Shown here one piece after another: positions 1 through 8,221 of a stretch of 44,609 nucleotides of DNA (position 1 is the stretch's first letter; every line of letters begins with the position of its first letter). The stretch comes from Akkermansia sp. (lineage in GTDB: Bacteria > Verrucomicrobiota > Verrucomicrobiia > Verrucomicrobiales > Akkermansiaceae): the NCBI GenBank assembly GCA_017517385.1, contig JAFWZG010000050.1, positions 1 through 44,609 of the forward strand. The letters are read 5' to 3'. The notes beneath the pieces are model-generated. The model ran no database searches, was not told the origin of the DNA, and saw only the letters and a program-made list of their open reading frames with translations. The position numbers and the translations under genes are program-made.

Positions 1-162
1 AATGGCTACGATGAAGCCGCCTTCAACACCAACATGGCTCTTTCCGAGTCCGAGTGGAAGGCTGAGCTTGAGTCCCAGACCGAGCTGTTCAACATGGTTG
101 GTGACAAGCTTCCCGCCGAGCTCGAGGCTCAGCGTCAGGCTCTCATCGCCAAGTTCAACTAA
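1..162 (+). CDS. pckG: C-terminal fragment, probable phosphoenolpyruvate carboxykinase (GTP)
   Basis: The window opens inside a gene. Frame 1 is open from base 1 to a TAA at 160-162 and gives 53 residues with the pattern [20 protein letters not shown] followed by a helical [10 protein letters not shown] tail. This resembles the last helices of GTP-dependent PEP carboxykinase, the cytosolic enzyme that interconverts oxaloacetate and PEP. No catalytic residue lies in the visible part, so the call rests only on the tail. A strong hairpin terminator follows 34 bases after the stop. Another protein with a similar helical end cannot be excluded. Confidence 0.6.
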   Translation, partial: NGYDEAAFNTNMALSESEWKAELESQTELFNMVGDKLPAELEAQRQALIAKFN

Positions 163-195
163 GGCGTCAGCAGCTTAGGCTGCGATTGAGAATTT

Positions 196-236
196 CACCG
201 TCGTTCTCCGTTATGGAGGGCGGCGGTGTTCTTTTT
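196..236 (+). terminator. Rho-independent terminator after the pckG-like gene
   Basis: Arms at 196-209 and 215-228 pair over 14 positions (three are G-U in RNA) around a 5-base loop. A T-rich run follows (TTCTTTTTT, 229-237). It separates the upstream gene from the rpiB-glyA promoter at 251. Confidence 0.75.
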
Positions 237-250
237 TCCCTACTTTGCGC

Positions 251-279
251 TTGCTATTATTGGAGGCCTGTGGTAGAAT
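251..279 (+). promoter_or_regulatory. Promoter of the rpiB-glyA fusion gene
   Basis: TTGCTA (251-256), a 17 bp spacer and TAGAAT (274-279), with TGG just before the -10 box. The chosen ATG is 32 bases downstream, leaving a short leader. Confidence 0.65.
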
Positions 280-311
280 GCCCGCGCAACAGGCGTTGTA
301 TTCAACAGCAT

Positions 312-1997
312 ATGAACACCAACCTTCGCATCGCAATCGGTTCAGACCACAAGGGTGTGGATCTGAAGGAAGTCGCCGTGGAAATCCTCACGAACTGGGG
401 CTATACTGTAGAGGACGTAGGCCCTGAGACCAAGGAAGCCTGCGATTATTCTGATTATGCCAACGCTGTCTGTAAGCGTGTGGTGGATGGCCGTGCCGAT
501 CGTGGTATTCTGATTTGTTTCTCCGGTCTTGGAATGAGCATTGCTGCCAACCGCTGGCAGGGGATTCGGGCTACGCTGACACGCACCCCGCAGGTGGCGG
601 CTCTGGCTCGCCAGCATAATGATTCCAACGTCATGTGCATCGCATCCGCTTTCGTCACTCCCGATGATTTGGATGATCTTCTGCACACTTGGCTTGATGC
701 TGAGTTTGAAGGTGGGCGTCATACACGCCGTCTGGCTAAGGCTTCCGGCTCCATGCTGGCTTCTTCTGATCCTGAACTTGCTGCCTACATTGAAGAGGAG
801 CATGATCGCCAGCGCAACAACATTGAGCTCATTGCTTCTGAGAACTTCGCTTCTCCGGCCGTGATGGAGGCTCAGGGGTCCGTACTGACAAATAAGTATG
901 CTGAAGGTTATCCCTCCAAGCGCTGGTATGGTGGCTGTGAGGTGGTGGATAAGGTAGAGCAGCTTGCTATTGATCGTGCCTGTGCGCTCTTTGGTTGCGA
1001 TTTCGCCAATGTGCAGGCTCACTCCGGTTCTCAGGCTAATATGAGCGTATACCACGCCTGTATCAATCCCGGTGACACGATTCTCACCATGGACCTCGCC
1101 TGTGGTGGCCACCTTTCCCATGGCTTCTTCGCTAACTTCTCCGGCAAGCAGTACAATGTCGTTCACTACGGTGTGAACCCCGAAACTGAGTGCATCGATT
1201 ATGAGGATATGGCCGCTAAGGCACGCGAGTGCAAGCCCGCTCTTATTCTTGCAGGTGCTTCTGCTTACTCCCGCACGATTGACTTCAAGCGTATTCGTGA
1301 AATTTGTGATGAGGTAGGCGCTATCATGTTCGTGGATATGGCCCACATTGCCGGTCTTGTGGCCGGTGGTGCTCATCCGTCCCCCGTTCCCTACGCTGAC
1401 TTTGTGTCCACCACCACTCACAAGAGCCTCCGTGGCCCGCGTGGCGGTATGGTGCTCTGCAAGGAGAAGTGGGCTAAGAAGCTGAACAGTGCCACATTCC
1501 CCGGCCTTCAGGGTGGCCCGCTGATGCACGTTATCGCTGCTAAGGCTGCCTGCCTTGGTGAAGCTCTTAAGCCAGAGTTCAAGGAGTACGCTGCTCAGGT
1601 GGTGAAGAACTCCAAGGCTATGGCCGCTGAGCTTTCCAAGCGCGGTTTCCGCATCGTAGCCGGTGGTACGGACAATCACTGCTTCCTTGTGGACCTCAGC
1701 GTGAAGGGATTGAATGGCGCTGAAGCTCAGGTTGCTCTGGATAAAGTGGGTATCACTGTGAACAAGAACGCCATTCCATATGACAAGGGCACCACGGCTA
1801 AGCCTTCCGGTATCCGCATTGGTACTCCCGCTGTTACCACACGCGGTATGAAGGAGGAGGATGTGCGCCAGGTGGCTGAGTATATCGCCCGCTGTCTTGC
1901 TATTCTTGCTGGTCAGAAGGTGCACGAGACTGAAGGTGCTTACGACGCTCTGCGCGCAGAGGTAAGTGCATTCAATAAGTCTTTCCCCATGCCCTAA
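312..1997 (+). CDS. glyA: RpiB-GlyA fusion: ribose-5-phosphate isomerase B / serine hydroxymethyltransferase
   Basis: A 561-residue protein joins two normally separate enzymes. Residues 1 to about 145 are a RpiB/LacAB-type isomerase, with GSDHKG near the start, Cys69 in LICFSGLG, His102 in RQHND and the closing EGGRH. From about residue 150 a full SHMT follows, with [16 protein letters not shown] and the PLP lysine Lys371 in [14 protein letters not shown]. RpiB interconverts ribose-5-P and ribulose-5-P; SHMT makes glycine and methylene-THF from serine. The usual GTG loop of RpiB reads FSG here, so substrate preference may differ. The frame stays open upstream to a TTG at 186, but that would cross the promoter at 251-279. 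ATG 312 is chosen because RpiB homology begins there. Confidence 0.93.
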   Translation: MNTNLRIAIGSDHKGVDLKEVAVEILTNWGYTVEDVGPETKEACDYSDYANAVCKRVVDGRADRGILICFSGLGMSIAANRWQGIRATLTRTPQVAALARQHNDSNVMCIASAFVTPDDLDDLLHTWLDAEFEGGRHTRRLAKASGSMLASSDPELAAYIEEEHDRQRNNIELIASENFASPAVMEAQGSVLTNKYAEGYPSKRWYGGCEVVDKVEQLAIDRACALFGCDFANVQAHSGSQANMSVYHACINPGDTILTMDLACGGHLSHGFFANFSGKQYNVVHYGVNPETECIDYEDMAAKARECKPALILAGASAYSRTIDFKRIREICDEVGAIMFVDMAHIAGLVAGGAHPSPVPYADFVSTTTHKSLRGPRGGMVLCKEKWAKKLNSATFPGLQGGPLMHVIAAKAACLGEALKPEFKEYAAQVVKNSKAMAAELSKRGFRIVAGGTDNHCFLVDLSVKGLNGAEAQVALDKVGITVNKNAIPYDKGTTAKPSGIRIGTPAVTTRGMKEEDVRQVAEYIARCLAILAGQKVHETEGAYDALRAEVSAFNKSFPMP

Positions 1998-2013
1998 GTT
2001 TAGTTTTAATGCA

Positions 2014-2049
2014 GAGGCCCGAAGCTAATAAGCTTCGGGCCTCGTTTTT
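2014..2049 (+). terminator. Rho-independent terminator after rpiB-glyA
   Basis: A perfect 12 bp stem (2014-2025 with 2032-2043), a 6-base loop and TTTTT (2045-2049). It ends exactly where the convergent menE gene ends. Confidence 0.92.
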
Positions 2050-3098
2050 CAAGAGATGAGGGCCGCAGCTTCACTCCTGCTTAGCTTGCCTGTGGCTGTG
2101 CGTGGGAGTGAGTTAACATGCCGAATAACGCGAGGCCTGTGATAAGCGGGAAGGGCGAAAATAGCCTCATGTAGTTGCGCCTCAGCCGAAATGGGGCCTT
2201 CCCAGAGGAGTGCCACGCATTGCCCCAATACCTCATCCGGCGCTGGAATAACTATCAGATCTAGATTCGTGGCTGCAGTAAGCGCCATTTCTACATCCTC
2301 GGCCTGAATTTTGATGCCGCCACTGTTAATGACGGAATCCTTTCGGCCGCAGATACGGAATTTTCCATCTGGGCGGAGCTCTGCTATGTCATTGGTTGTG
2401 AGCTGAGTAATGCCGAGATGTGGTGCAGATACGGAAAGTGTGTTCTCCGGTGTGAGGCTGAGAAGTATTCCACGCAGGGGAGTATACCACTCTGAACGCT
2501 CGTGGCCGTTTACGTGACGCAGTGCGATATGTGAGAGCGTTTCTGTCATGCCATAGGAGGCATATATGCGAGAGTTTACATGTTGCAGCTCTTCTTCCAG
2601 AGAAGTGTTGATGAAGCCGCCGCCAAGCAGGATGCACCTAGCGCGTTCCAACTGCTCCTTGCCGTTTGGCTGTTGAAGAGTTGTTGCTGCCTGCATGGGG
2701 ACAAGTGGAGCGAAATCCACCGGCTCTATGAGTTTTTCTAGAGGGGTGGAGCAGGGCTCCTGTAGCACGAGTTCAGCTCCGCTCACCAGAGCACGTACCA
2801 CCATCATTTTCCCGGCAATATAGCGTAGGGGGAGGCAGAGCAGCGCCTTGCTTTCGTTTTTGAGTTGAAATACCTCACAGCTAAGCTTTGCACTGGCTCG
2901 CATGGCATCTTTTGACGCTCGCATGAGTTTGGGCTTGCCGGTAGAGCCGCTGGTGTGGAGTGTCACCGTGCTTTCCGGGGAGAACCATTCGTTCAGAAAA
3001 TCTGCTAGTTCTGCGGCAATGCCGGTTTTCCCAACTTGCCAAAATGAAAGAGTATCGGCATTGATTGCCTCTCCGTTAATGTGTAGCTGCTCAAGCAT
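2049..3098 (-). CDS. menE: o-Succinylbenzoate-CoA ligase (short form)
   Basis: An ANL-superfamily adenylating enzyme of the compact MenE type (about 349 residues), acting in menaquinone biosynthesis. Visible motifs are the P-loop-like LHTSGSTGKPK, YGMTET, the hinge segment GRKDSVINSGGIKI and the C-terminal catalytic lysine in PRTATGKLSR. The frame extends to ATG 3122. ATG 3098 is preferred because it overlaps the stop of the upstream gene by 8 bases, typical of coupled translation. No other men genes are in the window, so assignment among short acyl-CoA ligases rests on length and motifs. It lies downstream of a MidA-like gene and nadA on the same strand. Confidence 0.82.
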   Translation of the reverse strand: MLEQLHINGEAINADTLSFWQVGKTGIAAELADFLNEWFSPESTVTLHTSGSTGKPKLMRASKDAMRASAKLSCEVFQLKNESKALLCLPLRYIAGKMMVVRALVSGAELVLQEPCSTPLEKLIEPVDFAPLVPMQAATTLQQPNGKEQLERARCILLGGGFINTSLEEELQHVNSRIYASYGMTETLSHIALRHVNGHERSEWYTPLRGILLSLTPENTLSVSAPHLGITQLTTNDIAELRPDGKFRICGRKDSVINSGGIKIQAEDVEMALTAATNLDLIVIPAPDEVLGQCVALLWEGPISAEAQLHEAIFALPAYHRPRVIRHVNSLPRTATGKLSRSEAAALIS

Positions 3099-4089
3099 CG
3101 AAGCGGTGCTGGAGGAGAACATTAAAGTAGTTGCCGGCGCCGGGAACGGCGATGAGATGTGCCTCTTCGGGGATATTTACATCCGCCAGCGGTAACAGGA
3201 AATCTCGCTGGCTCATGTACTGCACCACGTCGTTCCGGCTGCCCTGAGCAAGTGTAATCAGGTCAGTAAAGTTCACGTCGCAGGTAATATCGCAGTGCCC
3301 CGCGAGAGCTGGCAGTTCATCTGCGCTCAGAAGTGTATGGGCTTTATACCCTCGCAGGCTTCCTTGTGGACGGCGGTAGTATAACTTTTCATTAAGCTGC
3401 CCGTAGTCAATAGTGAGCATGCTACCGAGTTTCCAGTACTTTTGCCAGTTTGCGTACCATTCAAAGTAACTCTCATGCACTTCAATAATCTGGCCTTCCT
3501 GAGCCCATGTGTTGAAGGCGGATGAGGCCGGCAGCGGGCGCCTATCTGCCTGGCGAATCACGCGGCCATTTTCCACTGCAAGGCCAAGTTCAAGCCATTC
3601 TGCGTTTTGATATACGAATTGACGGGCAGGAAAGGCATCCGGTAGCTCGTTGCTGAAAATGAAGGCCTTACCATCTGTTTTTTTCAGAGCTTTCTCCACG
3701 GAATCCATCACAGAGACGGAGTGCCCACCCACCATGCCTTGCAGATTACGCAAGGCCTGTGAGCGGTCAACCATGAGATAGCGGGAAATAATCCGCTCCC
3801 ACAGCGTCATGTTTCGGCAAATGGCCATGGCTAAATCGCCATTTCCACCGCCTATCTCAATGAGCGGAAGGCGAACGCTGTGCGCTTTGCAGCTTTCTCG
3901 CCATTGCTGCACGATGCGCCGTGCAAGCAAATCGCACATGGTGGCAGAGGTGGAAAAGTCTCCACGATAGCCTATATTCTGGATATTCTTGCTGTAATAG
4001 CCCCTAGTATTATCGTAGAGAGCTAACTCCATGAACTCTGCCATGGATATCCAGTTCCCGTGCGCAATGATGTAAGGGGCTATGTCCAT
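3091..4089 (-). CDS. SAM-dependent methyltransferase, MidA/NDUFAF7 (DUF185) family
   Basis: 332 residues with family landmarks in order: YDNTRGYYS, GDFSTSATM, the SAM-binding LIEIGGGNGDLA, FSNELPDAFP, LTIDYG and RRPQGSLRGYKAHT. Eukaryotic members methylate an arginine of complex I subunit NDUFS2; the bacterial substrate is not settled. The gene lies between nadA (11-base gap) and menE (8-base overlap), so it is probably co-transcribed with cofactor genes. The placement beside menaquinone and NAD synthesis suits a respiratory role, but that is inference. Confidence 0.85.
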   Translation of the reverse strand: MDIAPYIIAHGNWISMAEFMELALYDNTRGYYSKNIQNIGYRGDFSTSATMCDLLARRIVQQWRESCKAHSVRLPLIEIGGGNGDLAMAICRNMTLWERIISRYLMVDRSQALRNLQGMVGGHSVSVMDSVEKALKKTDGKAFIFSNELPDAFPARQFVYQNAEWLELGLAVENGRVIRQADRRPLPASSAFNTWAQEGQIIEVHESYFEWYANWQKYWKLGSMLTIDYGQLNEKLYYRRPQGSLRGYKAHTLLSADELPALAGHCDITCDVNFTDLITLAQGSRNDVVQYMSQRDFLLPLADVNIPEEAHLIAVPGAGNYFNVLLQHRFDA

Positions 4090-4100
4090 ACTCTGGCTTT

Positions 4101-5033
4101 TTACTTGGAAAGCTCCAGCATGCGCAGAAGTGGCTTCTCGGCACGCAGGCGTAGCTCTTCCGGTACACGCACCTCAGGGCTCATATCACGCAGGCAATTG
4201 CGGATTTTTTCCAGCGTGTTCAGCTTCATGTATTCGCATTCTGCACAGGAGCATTTGTCCGCAGCAACGCCGATGAATTCTTTACCGGGTACGAGCTTTC
4301 TCAGGCGGTGCAGGATGCCGCTTTCCGTTACGATAATGAAACGCTGCGCAGCGCTCTCGCTGCAGTAGGGTATCATTTTCTCGGTAGAGCAGATGTGGTC
4401 TGCAAGCAGGCGAATGACTTCCTGACATTCGGGGTGACAGACAACTTCGGCATCCGGGTATTGTTCCTTCATGCTGAGCACCTGATCACGCGTGAAACGC
4501 TGGTGCACATGGCAGGCTCCATTCCACAGCGTCATTTCGCGGCCCACTCGGTGGGCTGTCCATGCTCCTAGGTTCTGATCCGGCACGAAAAGGATGGGGC
4601 GGTCTGTGGGGGCTGTTTCAATGATTCGCTGAGAGTTACCACTGGTAACGATAACGTCCGCCAGTGCTTTCACGCCGATGGAGCAGTTTACGTATGCCAC
4701 CACATAGTAATTCTTCTCTTTGTTTGCCTCCAGATACGCAGCAAGTTCCTCCGCAGGGCAGGATTGCTCCAGTGAGCAGGCAGCATCCATATCCGGCAGC
4801 AGTACCTTGCGTGAAGGATTCAGAATACAGGCAGTCTCTGCCATAAAATGAACGCCGCAGAACACGATAACATCACATTCCGTCTCTTGTGCCTTGCGCG
4901 CCAGAGCAAGGGAATCTCCCACGAAGTCTGCTAAATCCTGTATTTCGGGGCGCTGGTAGCTGTGGGCGAGGATGATGACATTACGCTCTTTTTTGAGCTG
5001 CTCAATCTGCTGAATCAAATCTGCGTTTGACAT
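4101..5033 (-). CDS. nadA: Quinolinate synthase
   Basis: 310 residues. Condenses iminoaspartate with dihydroxyacetone phosphate to quinolinate, the first dedicated stage of de novo NAD synthesis. The sequence has AHSYQRPEIQ near the start, FCGVHFMAETA, and three cysteine positions expected to hold the [4Fe-4S] cluster: Cys86 (AACSLEQSCP), Cys174 (NGACHVH) and one in the CxCxxC at 261-266. Neither nadB nor nadC is adjacent; nadD lies at 41871. The start is 6 bases after a good -10 box, so the mRNA is probably leaderless. Confidence 0.95.
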   Translation of the reverse strand: MSNADLIQQIEQLKKERNVIILAHSYQRPEIQDLADFVGDSLALARKAQETECDVIVFCGVHFMAETACILNPSRKVLLPDMDAACSLEQSCPAEELAAYLEANKEKNYYVVAYVNCSIGVKALADVIVTSGNSQRIIETAPTDRPILFVPDQNLGAWTAHRVGREMTLWNGACHVHQRFTRDQVLSMKEQYPDAEVVCHPECQEVIRLLADHICSTEKMIPYCSESAAQRFIIVTESGILHRLRKLVPGKEFIGVAADKCSCAECEYMKLNTLEKIRNCLRDMSPEVRVPEELRLRAEKPLLRMLELSK

Positions 5034-5039
5034 GCACAG

Positions 5040-5068
5040 AGACTAGCACCATCGGCCGGTTTTGTCAA
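5040..5068 (-). promoter_or_regulatory. nadA promoter
   Basis: On the minus strand TTGACA (5068-5063), a 17 bp spacer and TAGTCT (5045-5040), with TGC before the -10 box. Only 6 bases separate the -10 box from the ATG at 5033. The promoter lies inside an 11 bp inverted repeat (5046-5056 and 5078-5088). Confidence 0.8.
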
Positions 5069-5088
5069 TGCAAATCAGCCGATGGTGC
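5046..5088. promoter_or_regulatory. Inverted repeat covering the nadA promoter (candidate operator or uxs terminator)
   Basis: GCACCATCGGC (5046-5056) and GCCGATGGTGC (5078-5088) are perfect 11 bp inverted copies 21 bases apart. One arm is in the nadA spacer, the other just upstream of the -35. The minus-strand copy has no T-run, so it is a weak terminator for the upstream uxs transcript. An operator for an NAD-responsive repressor is possible but unproven. Confidence 0.5.
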
Positions 5089-5113
5089 CCTTTTACTTAT
5101 GAACTTGTGGGGG

Positions 5114-6061
5114 TTATTTCCCGATGGCTTTCCGGAAGTAGGCGATAGTCTTATCCAGCCCTTCGTTCAGCGCTATCGTGGGTGCCCAACCGAGTTTTTC
5201 CTTTGCAACGGAGATATCCGGCTTGCGCTGAGTGGGGTCATCCGAGGGCAGAGGGCGGAACACGAGTTTGCCACCGGTGGGAATTTTTTCCAGTACCTTC
5301 TCGGCCAGCTGGCGAATGGTGAACTCACCGGGGTTGCCGATGTTCACCGGGCCAATGAAACCATCCTCATTTTCCATCATGCGTACCATGCCTTCGATAA
5401 GGTCATCAATGTACTGGAAAGAGCGTGTTTGCTGGCCTTCGCCATAAATGGTGATATCCTCGCCACGAAGCGCTTGGCAGATGAAGTTGGAAACCACACG
5501 GCCGTCTTCGGGGTTCATATAGGGGCCGTAGGTGTTGAAAATACGGATAACGCGAATGTCCACCCCCTCATGGCGGTTGTAGTCAAAGAAAAGGCTTTCA
5601 GCGCAGCGTTTACCTTCGTCGTAGCAAGCGCGGATGCCGATGGGATTCACGTTGCCGCGGTATGATTCCGGCTGTGGGTGTTCAATGGGGTCGCCATACA
5701 CCTCGGAGGTGGAACTTTGCAGAATGCGTGCACCCTTTCGTTTAGCCAGTTCAAGCATGTTCAGAGCGCCGAGTACGCAGGTCTTGGTGGTGAAAATGGA
5801 GCGGTTACCTTGATAGAAAGGAGGTGAGGCCGGGCAAGCAAGATTGTAGATGTAGTCCAGCGGTTCTTCGCAGTCCCAGGGCTCAATGACATCATGCTCC
5901 ACAAAGCTGAAGTTCGGGTGTGGTAACAAATCTTCTACGTTTGCTATAGAGCCGGTGTAGTTGTTATCCAGGCAGATGACGCGGTGTCCTTCGTTGATGA
6001 GTCTGTGGCAGAGGTTGGCGCCGATGAAGCCGGTTCCGCCTGTGACGAGTATGTTTTTCAT
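5114..6061 (-). CDS. UDP-glucuronate decarboxylase (UDP-xylose synthase), SDR family
   Basis: 315 residues of an extended short-chain dehydrogenase. It has the NAD-binding TGGTGFIG at residues 7-14, LACPASPP at about 75, STSEVYGDP at 117 and the catalytic Tyr147/Lys151 pair in YDEGKR. The combination LACPASP plus [12 protein letters not shown] is typical of UXS, which oxidises and decarboxylates UDP-glucuronate to UDP-xylose in the cytosol for glycan synthesis. No glycosyltransferases are next to it. The neighbour terC is divergent, sharing the 123 bp intergenic space. The chosen ATG is 9 bases after a -10 box. Confidence 0.88.
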   Translation of the reverse strand: MKNILVTGGTGFIGANLCHRLINEGHRVICLDNNYTGSIANVEDLLPHPNFSFVEHDVIEPWDCEEPLDYIYNLACPASPPFYQGNRSIFTTKTCVLGALNMLELAKRKGARILQSSTSEVYGDPIEHPQPESYRGNVNPIGIRACYDEGKRCAESLFFDYNRHEGVDIRVIRIFNTYGPYMNPEDGRVVSNFICQALRGEDITIYGEGQQTRSFQYIDDLIEGMVRMMENEDGFIGPVNIGNPGEFTIRQLAEKVLEKIPTGGKLVFRPLPSDDPTQRKPDISVAKEKLGWAPTIALNEGLDKTIAYFRKAIGK

Positions 6062-6070
6062 GCTTGCTTT

Positions 6071-6099
6071 ATCCTATCAGAAAAGAAATCTGCAGGCAA
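6071..6099 (-). promoter_or_regulatory. Promoter of the UDP-glucuronate decarboxylase gene
   Basis: Minus strand TTGCCT (6099-6094), 17 bp spacer, TAGGAT (6076-6071). The -35 is preceded by GGC. The start codon lies 9 bases beyond the -10 box. Confidence 0.72.
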
Positions 6100-6149
6100 G
6101 CCCAAGTTATGTTTTCATGTAAAAAGAGATGCGCAGTCAGATGTTTGGC

Positions 6150-6178
6150 TTGCAAATGCAAAAAGGATGTGGTAGGCT
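6150..6178 (+). promoter_or_regulatory. terC promoter
   Basis: TTGCAA (6150-6155), 17 bp spacer, TAGGCT (6173-6178), TGG before the -10 box and GG before CTTGC. Only 6 bases remain before ATG 6185, which predicts a leaderless transcript. This also leaves no room for a Mn-sensing yybP-ykoY riboswitch, often found before terC-like genes. Confidence 0.75.
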
Positions 6179-6184
6179 TGGCAT

Positions 6185-7054
6185 ATGCCTATTGCCGATT
6201 TTAGCTCTGCTTTCGAGTTTGTATCTCAGAACTGGAGTTTATTTTTTATGGACGCCGGGATGGTGATTGTAATCCTTGTGCTTATTGAAGGGCTTCTTTC
6301 AGTTGATAATGCACTCGGGCTTGCTGCTATGGCATCTCATCTTCCCAAGCACCAGCAGAAAGTCGCGTTGCGTTGGGGCTTGGTTGGCGCTTACTTGTTC
6401 CGCGGTATTGCACTTGCCCTTGTTTCTTGGCTCATGCATAATGAGTGGGTGAAGTGGTTCGGCGCCATTTATCTGGTATATCTTGCTTGTTCCCATCTGC
6501 AGTTTAAGAAAGCTGTTCACGTGGAGGATGCCGCGACCGCTGCCGCCAAGTTTGCCGGTAAGGGCTTTATTGCGACAATCTGCAGTATTGAGCTCATGGA
6601 TCTTTCCCTCTCCCTTGATAATGTGGTGGCTGCTGTGGGCGTTGTTGCCGGTTCTAAGGGTATTCCTGTGGAACTGCACATCTGGGTAGTTTGTCTGGGC
6701 GTGTTTATTGGTATTGCAGCGCTGCGAATTGTGGCCGGCTGGTGTATTGATATCATAGCCCGTCATCCTGTGCTGGGGCATGTTGCCTTCGTGCTGGTGG
6801 GCTTCGTTGGTTTAGTGATGACGGTGTCTCTGGTTCTGGAGAGTGTTTGGGGTATTCATTGGCATATGTCCGTTGGTCCCAAGTTCATCATTATTGCGGC
6901 AATCGTTGCCCTGAGTATTGTGTATGAAAAGTATCGTGCTGTGCATGCTGTGCTGCGGCCGGCCGTTGTGGTGTTCCGCTCACTTTGCACGGCCTTTGCT
7001 GTAACAGTACATACCATTATTACTCCTTGGAAGCTTTTTAAGAAAAACGCATAA
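6185..7054 (+). CDS. TerC/YkoY family integral membrane protein (probable metal exporter)
   Basis: 289 residues with about seven hydrophobic membrane segments. Two internally related acidic motifs mark the family: EGLLSVDNALGLA near residue 35 and ELMDLSLSLDNVVAAVGV near 140. Members export manganese or calcium, or help protect secreted metalloenzymes; some lie in tellurite-resistance clusters, of which there is no sign here. Only 10 bases separate it from mrp, so the two form an operon. Confidence 0.88.
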   Translation: MPIADFSSAFEFVSQNWSLFFMDAGMVIVILVLIEGLLSVDNALGLAAMASHLPKHQQKVALRWGLVGAYLFRGIALALVSWLMHNEWVKWFGAIYLVYLACSHLQFKKAVHVEDAATAAAKFAGKGFIATICSIELMDLSLSLDNVVAAVGVVAGSKGIPVELHIWVVCLGVFIGIAALRIVAGWCIDIIARHPVLGHVAFVLVGFVGLVMTVSLVLESVWGIHWHMSVGPKFIIIAAIVALSIVYEKYRAVHAVLRPAVVVFRSLCTAFAVTVHTIITPWKLFKKNA

Positions 7055-7064
7055 GATTACTGAC

Positions 7065-8138
7065 ATGAGTCAACCTGAATTATCCCCCGCACTTGTACGT
7101 GCTGCTCTCACTACGGTGAAGTATCCCGGCTTTAGTCGAGACATCGTATCCTTTGGTCTGGTGAAAGATATCACCGTTTCTCCGGAGGGTGCTGTGGTTG
7201 TTGAGCTGCTGATTGAGAGTAAGAATGCTGATGTGCCTCGTTTCATCTATGAGAACGTGATGGCCACTGTTAAAGAGCTGCCCGGCGTAAAGAAGCTGGA
7301 TGTTAACATTGAGCACCATGCTCCCAAGAACAACAGGGTGGCTTCTAATGATGACCCTGCGGACTGGAAGTCCAGCGTGCCCGGAGTGAAACATGTTATT
7401 GCTGTTTCCTCCGGTAAGGGCGGTGTGGGCAAGAGCACGGTGTCTGCTAATTTGGCAGTGGCTCTTTCTCGCCTTGGTTATAAGACCGGCCTGCTGGATC
7501 TGGATATCTACGGTCCCTCCATGGCTCTGATGTTCGGCACCAAAGAGCGCCCGGGTTGCTCTGATAAGGAGCAGTTCCTACCCGTGGAAGCTCACGGCGT
7601 GAAGATTTTGTCCATGGGGCTCATGATTGATGAGGCTTCTCCCGTGGCCGTTCGAGGTCCTCTGGCTACACGATACGTGCAGCAGTTCCTGCGTGATGTG
7701 GAGTGGGGTGGCCTTGATTTCCTCATTCTTGATATGCCCCCCGGCACAGGTGATATTCAGCTTACTATTGTGCAGACTGTAGATCTCTCCGGCGTGGTGG
7801 TTGTTACAACTCCGCAGGAGGTGGCTCTCATTGATGCGCGTAAGGCTGTGGGCTTGTTCCAGCGCGTGGAGACTCCCATTCTGGGTATTATCGAGAATAT
7901 GAGTTACTTCGTCTGCCCGAGTGATGGTCTCATCTATAACATCTTCGGTGAAGGCGGCGGTGAGCGTGAAGCTCAGAAGCTCGGTGTGCCCTTGCTTGGG
8001 CGTATTCCGCTGGATATGGAGACCCGTGCCTGTGGTGATGAAGGTGCACCCGTGGCGCTGAAGGATCCGGGGCAGAGCATGGTTTCCGCCGCATTCCAAG
8101 GCGTTGCTTCCATGCTGGCCAGTGTGCTCGGCGAGTAA
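7065..8138 (+). CDS. mrp: Mrp/ApbC-type P-loop ATPase, iron-sulfur carrier family
   Basis: 357 residues. Residues 1-85 form a DUF59/MIP18-like domain. From about 108 there is a ParA/MinD-type ATPase with the deviant Walker A SSGKGGVGKS, LDLDIYGPSM and LDMPPGTGD. The family binds and hands on [4Fe-4S] clusters through a CxxC pair at the dimer interface. Here that place reads NMSYFVCPSDG (Cys284), so the second cysteine is absent while the first is kept. Whether a bridging cluster still forms is open. Second gene of the terC operon, followed by a strong terminator. Confidence 0.9.
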   Translation: MSQPELSPALVRAALTTVKYPGFSRDIVSFGLVKDITVSPEGAVVVELLIESKNADVPRFIYENVMATVKELPGVKKLDVNIEHHAPKNNRVASNDDPADWKSSVPGVKHVIAVSSGKGGVGKSTVSANLAVALSRLGYKTGLLDLDIYGPSMALMFGTKERPGCSDKEQFLPVEAHGVKILSMGLMIDEASPVAVRGPLATRYVQQFLRDVEWGGLDFLILDMPPGTGDIQLTIVQTVDLSGVVVVTTPQEVALIDARKAVGLFQRVETPILGIIENMSYFVCPSDGLIYNIFGEGGGEREAQKLGVPLLGRIPLDMETRACGDEGAPVALKDPGQSMVSAAFQGVASMLASVLGE

Positions 8139-8167
8139 ATCGTCATTCTTCGTAAGTTTGATATACT

Positions 8168-8204
8168 AAAAACCCCTGCTGCGAGTTATGCAGCAGGGGT
8201 TTTT
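8168..8204. terminator. Bidirectional terminator between mrp and trpB
   Basis: A perfect 10 bp stem (8173-8182 with 8190-8199) with a 7-base loop, preceded by AAAAA and followed by TTTTT. It can therefore serve both convergent genes. Confidence 0.93.
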
Positions 8205-8221
8205 ATAAAGAGTATTGATTA

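Noticed and set aside
342..1925. Long open frame antisense to rpiB-glyA (527 codons).
   Set aside because: It is fully covered by a clear enzyme on the plus strand, its product has no recognisable motif, and long antisense frames are a known by-product of codon bias here.
6062..6184. yybP-ykoY manganese riboswitch before the terC-like gene.
   Set aside because: The -10 box ends 6 bases before the ATG, so there is no transcribed leader to hold it.
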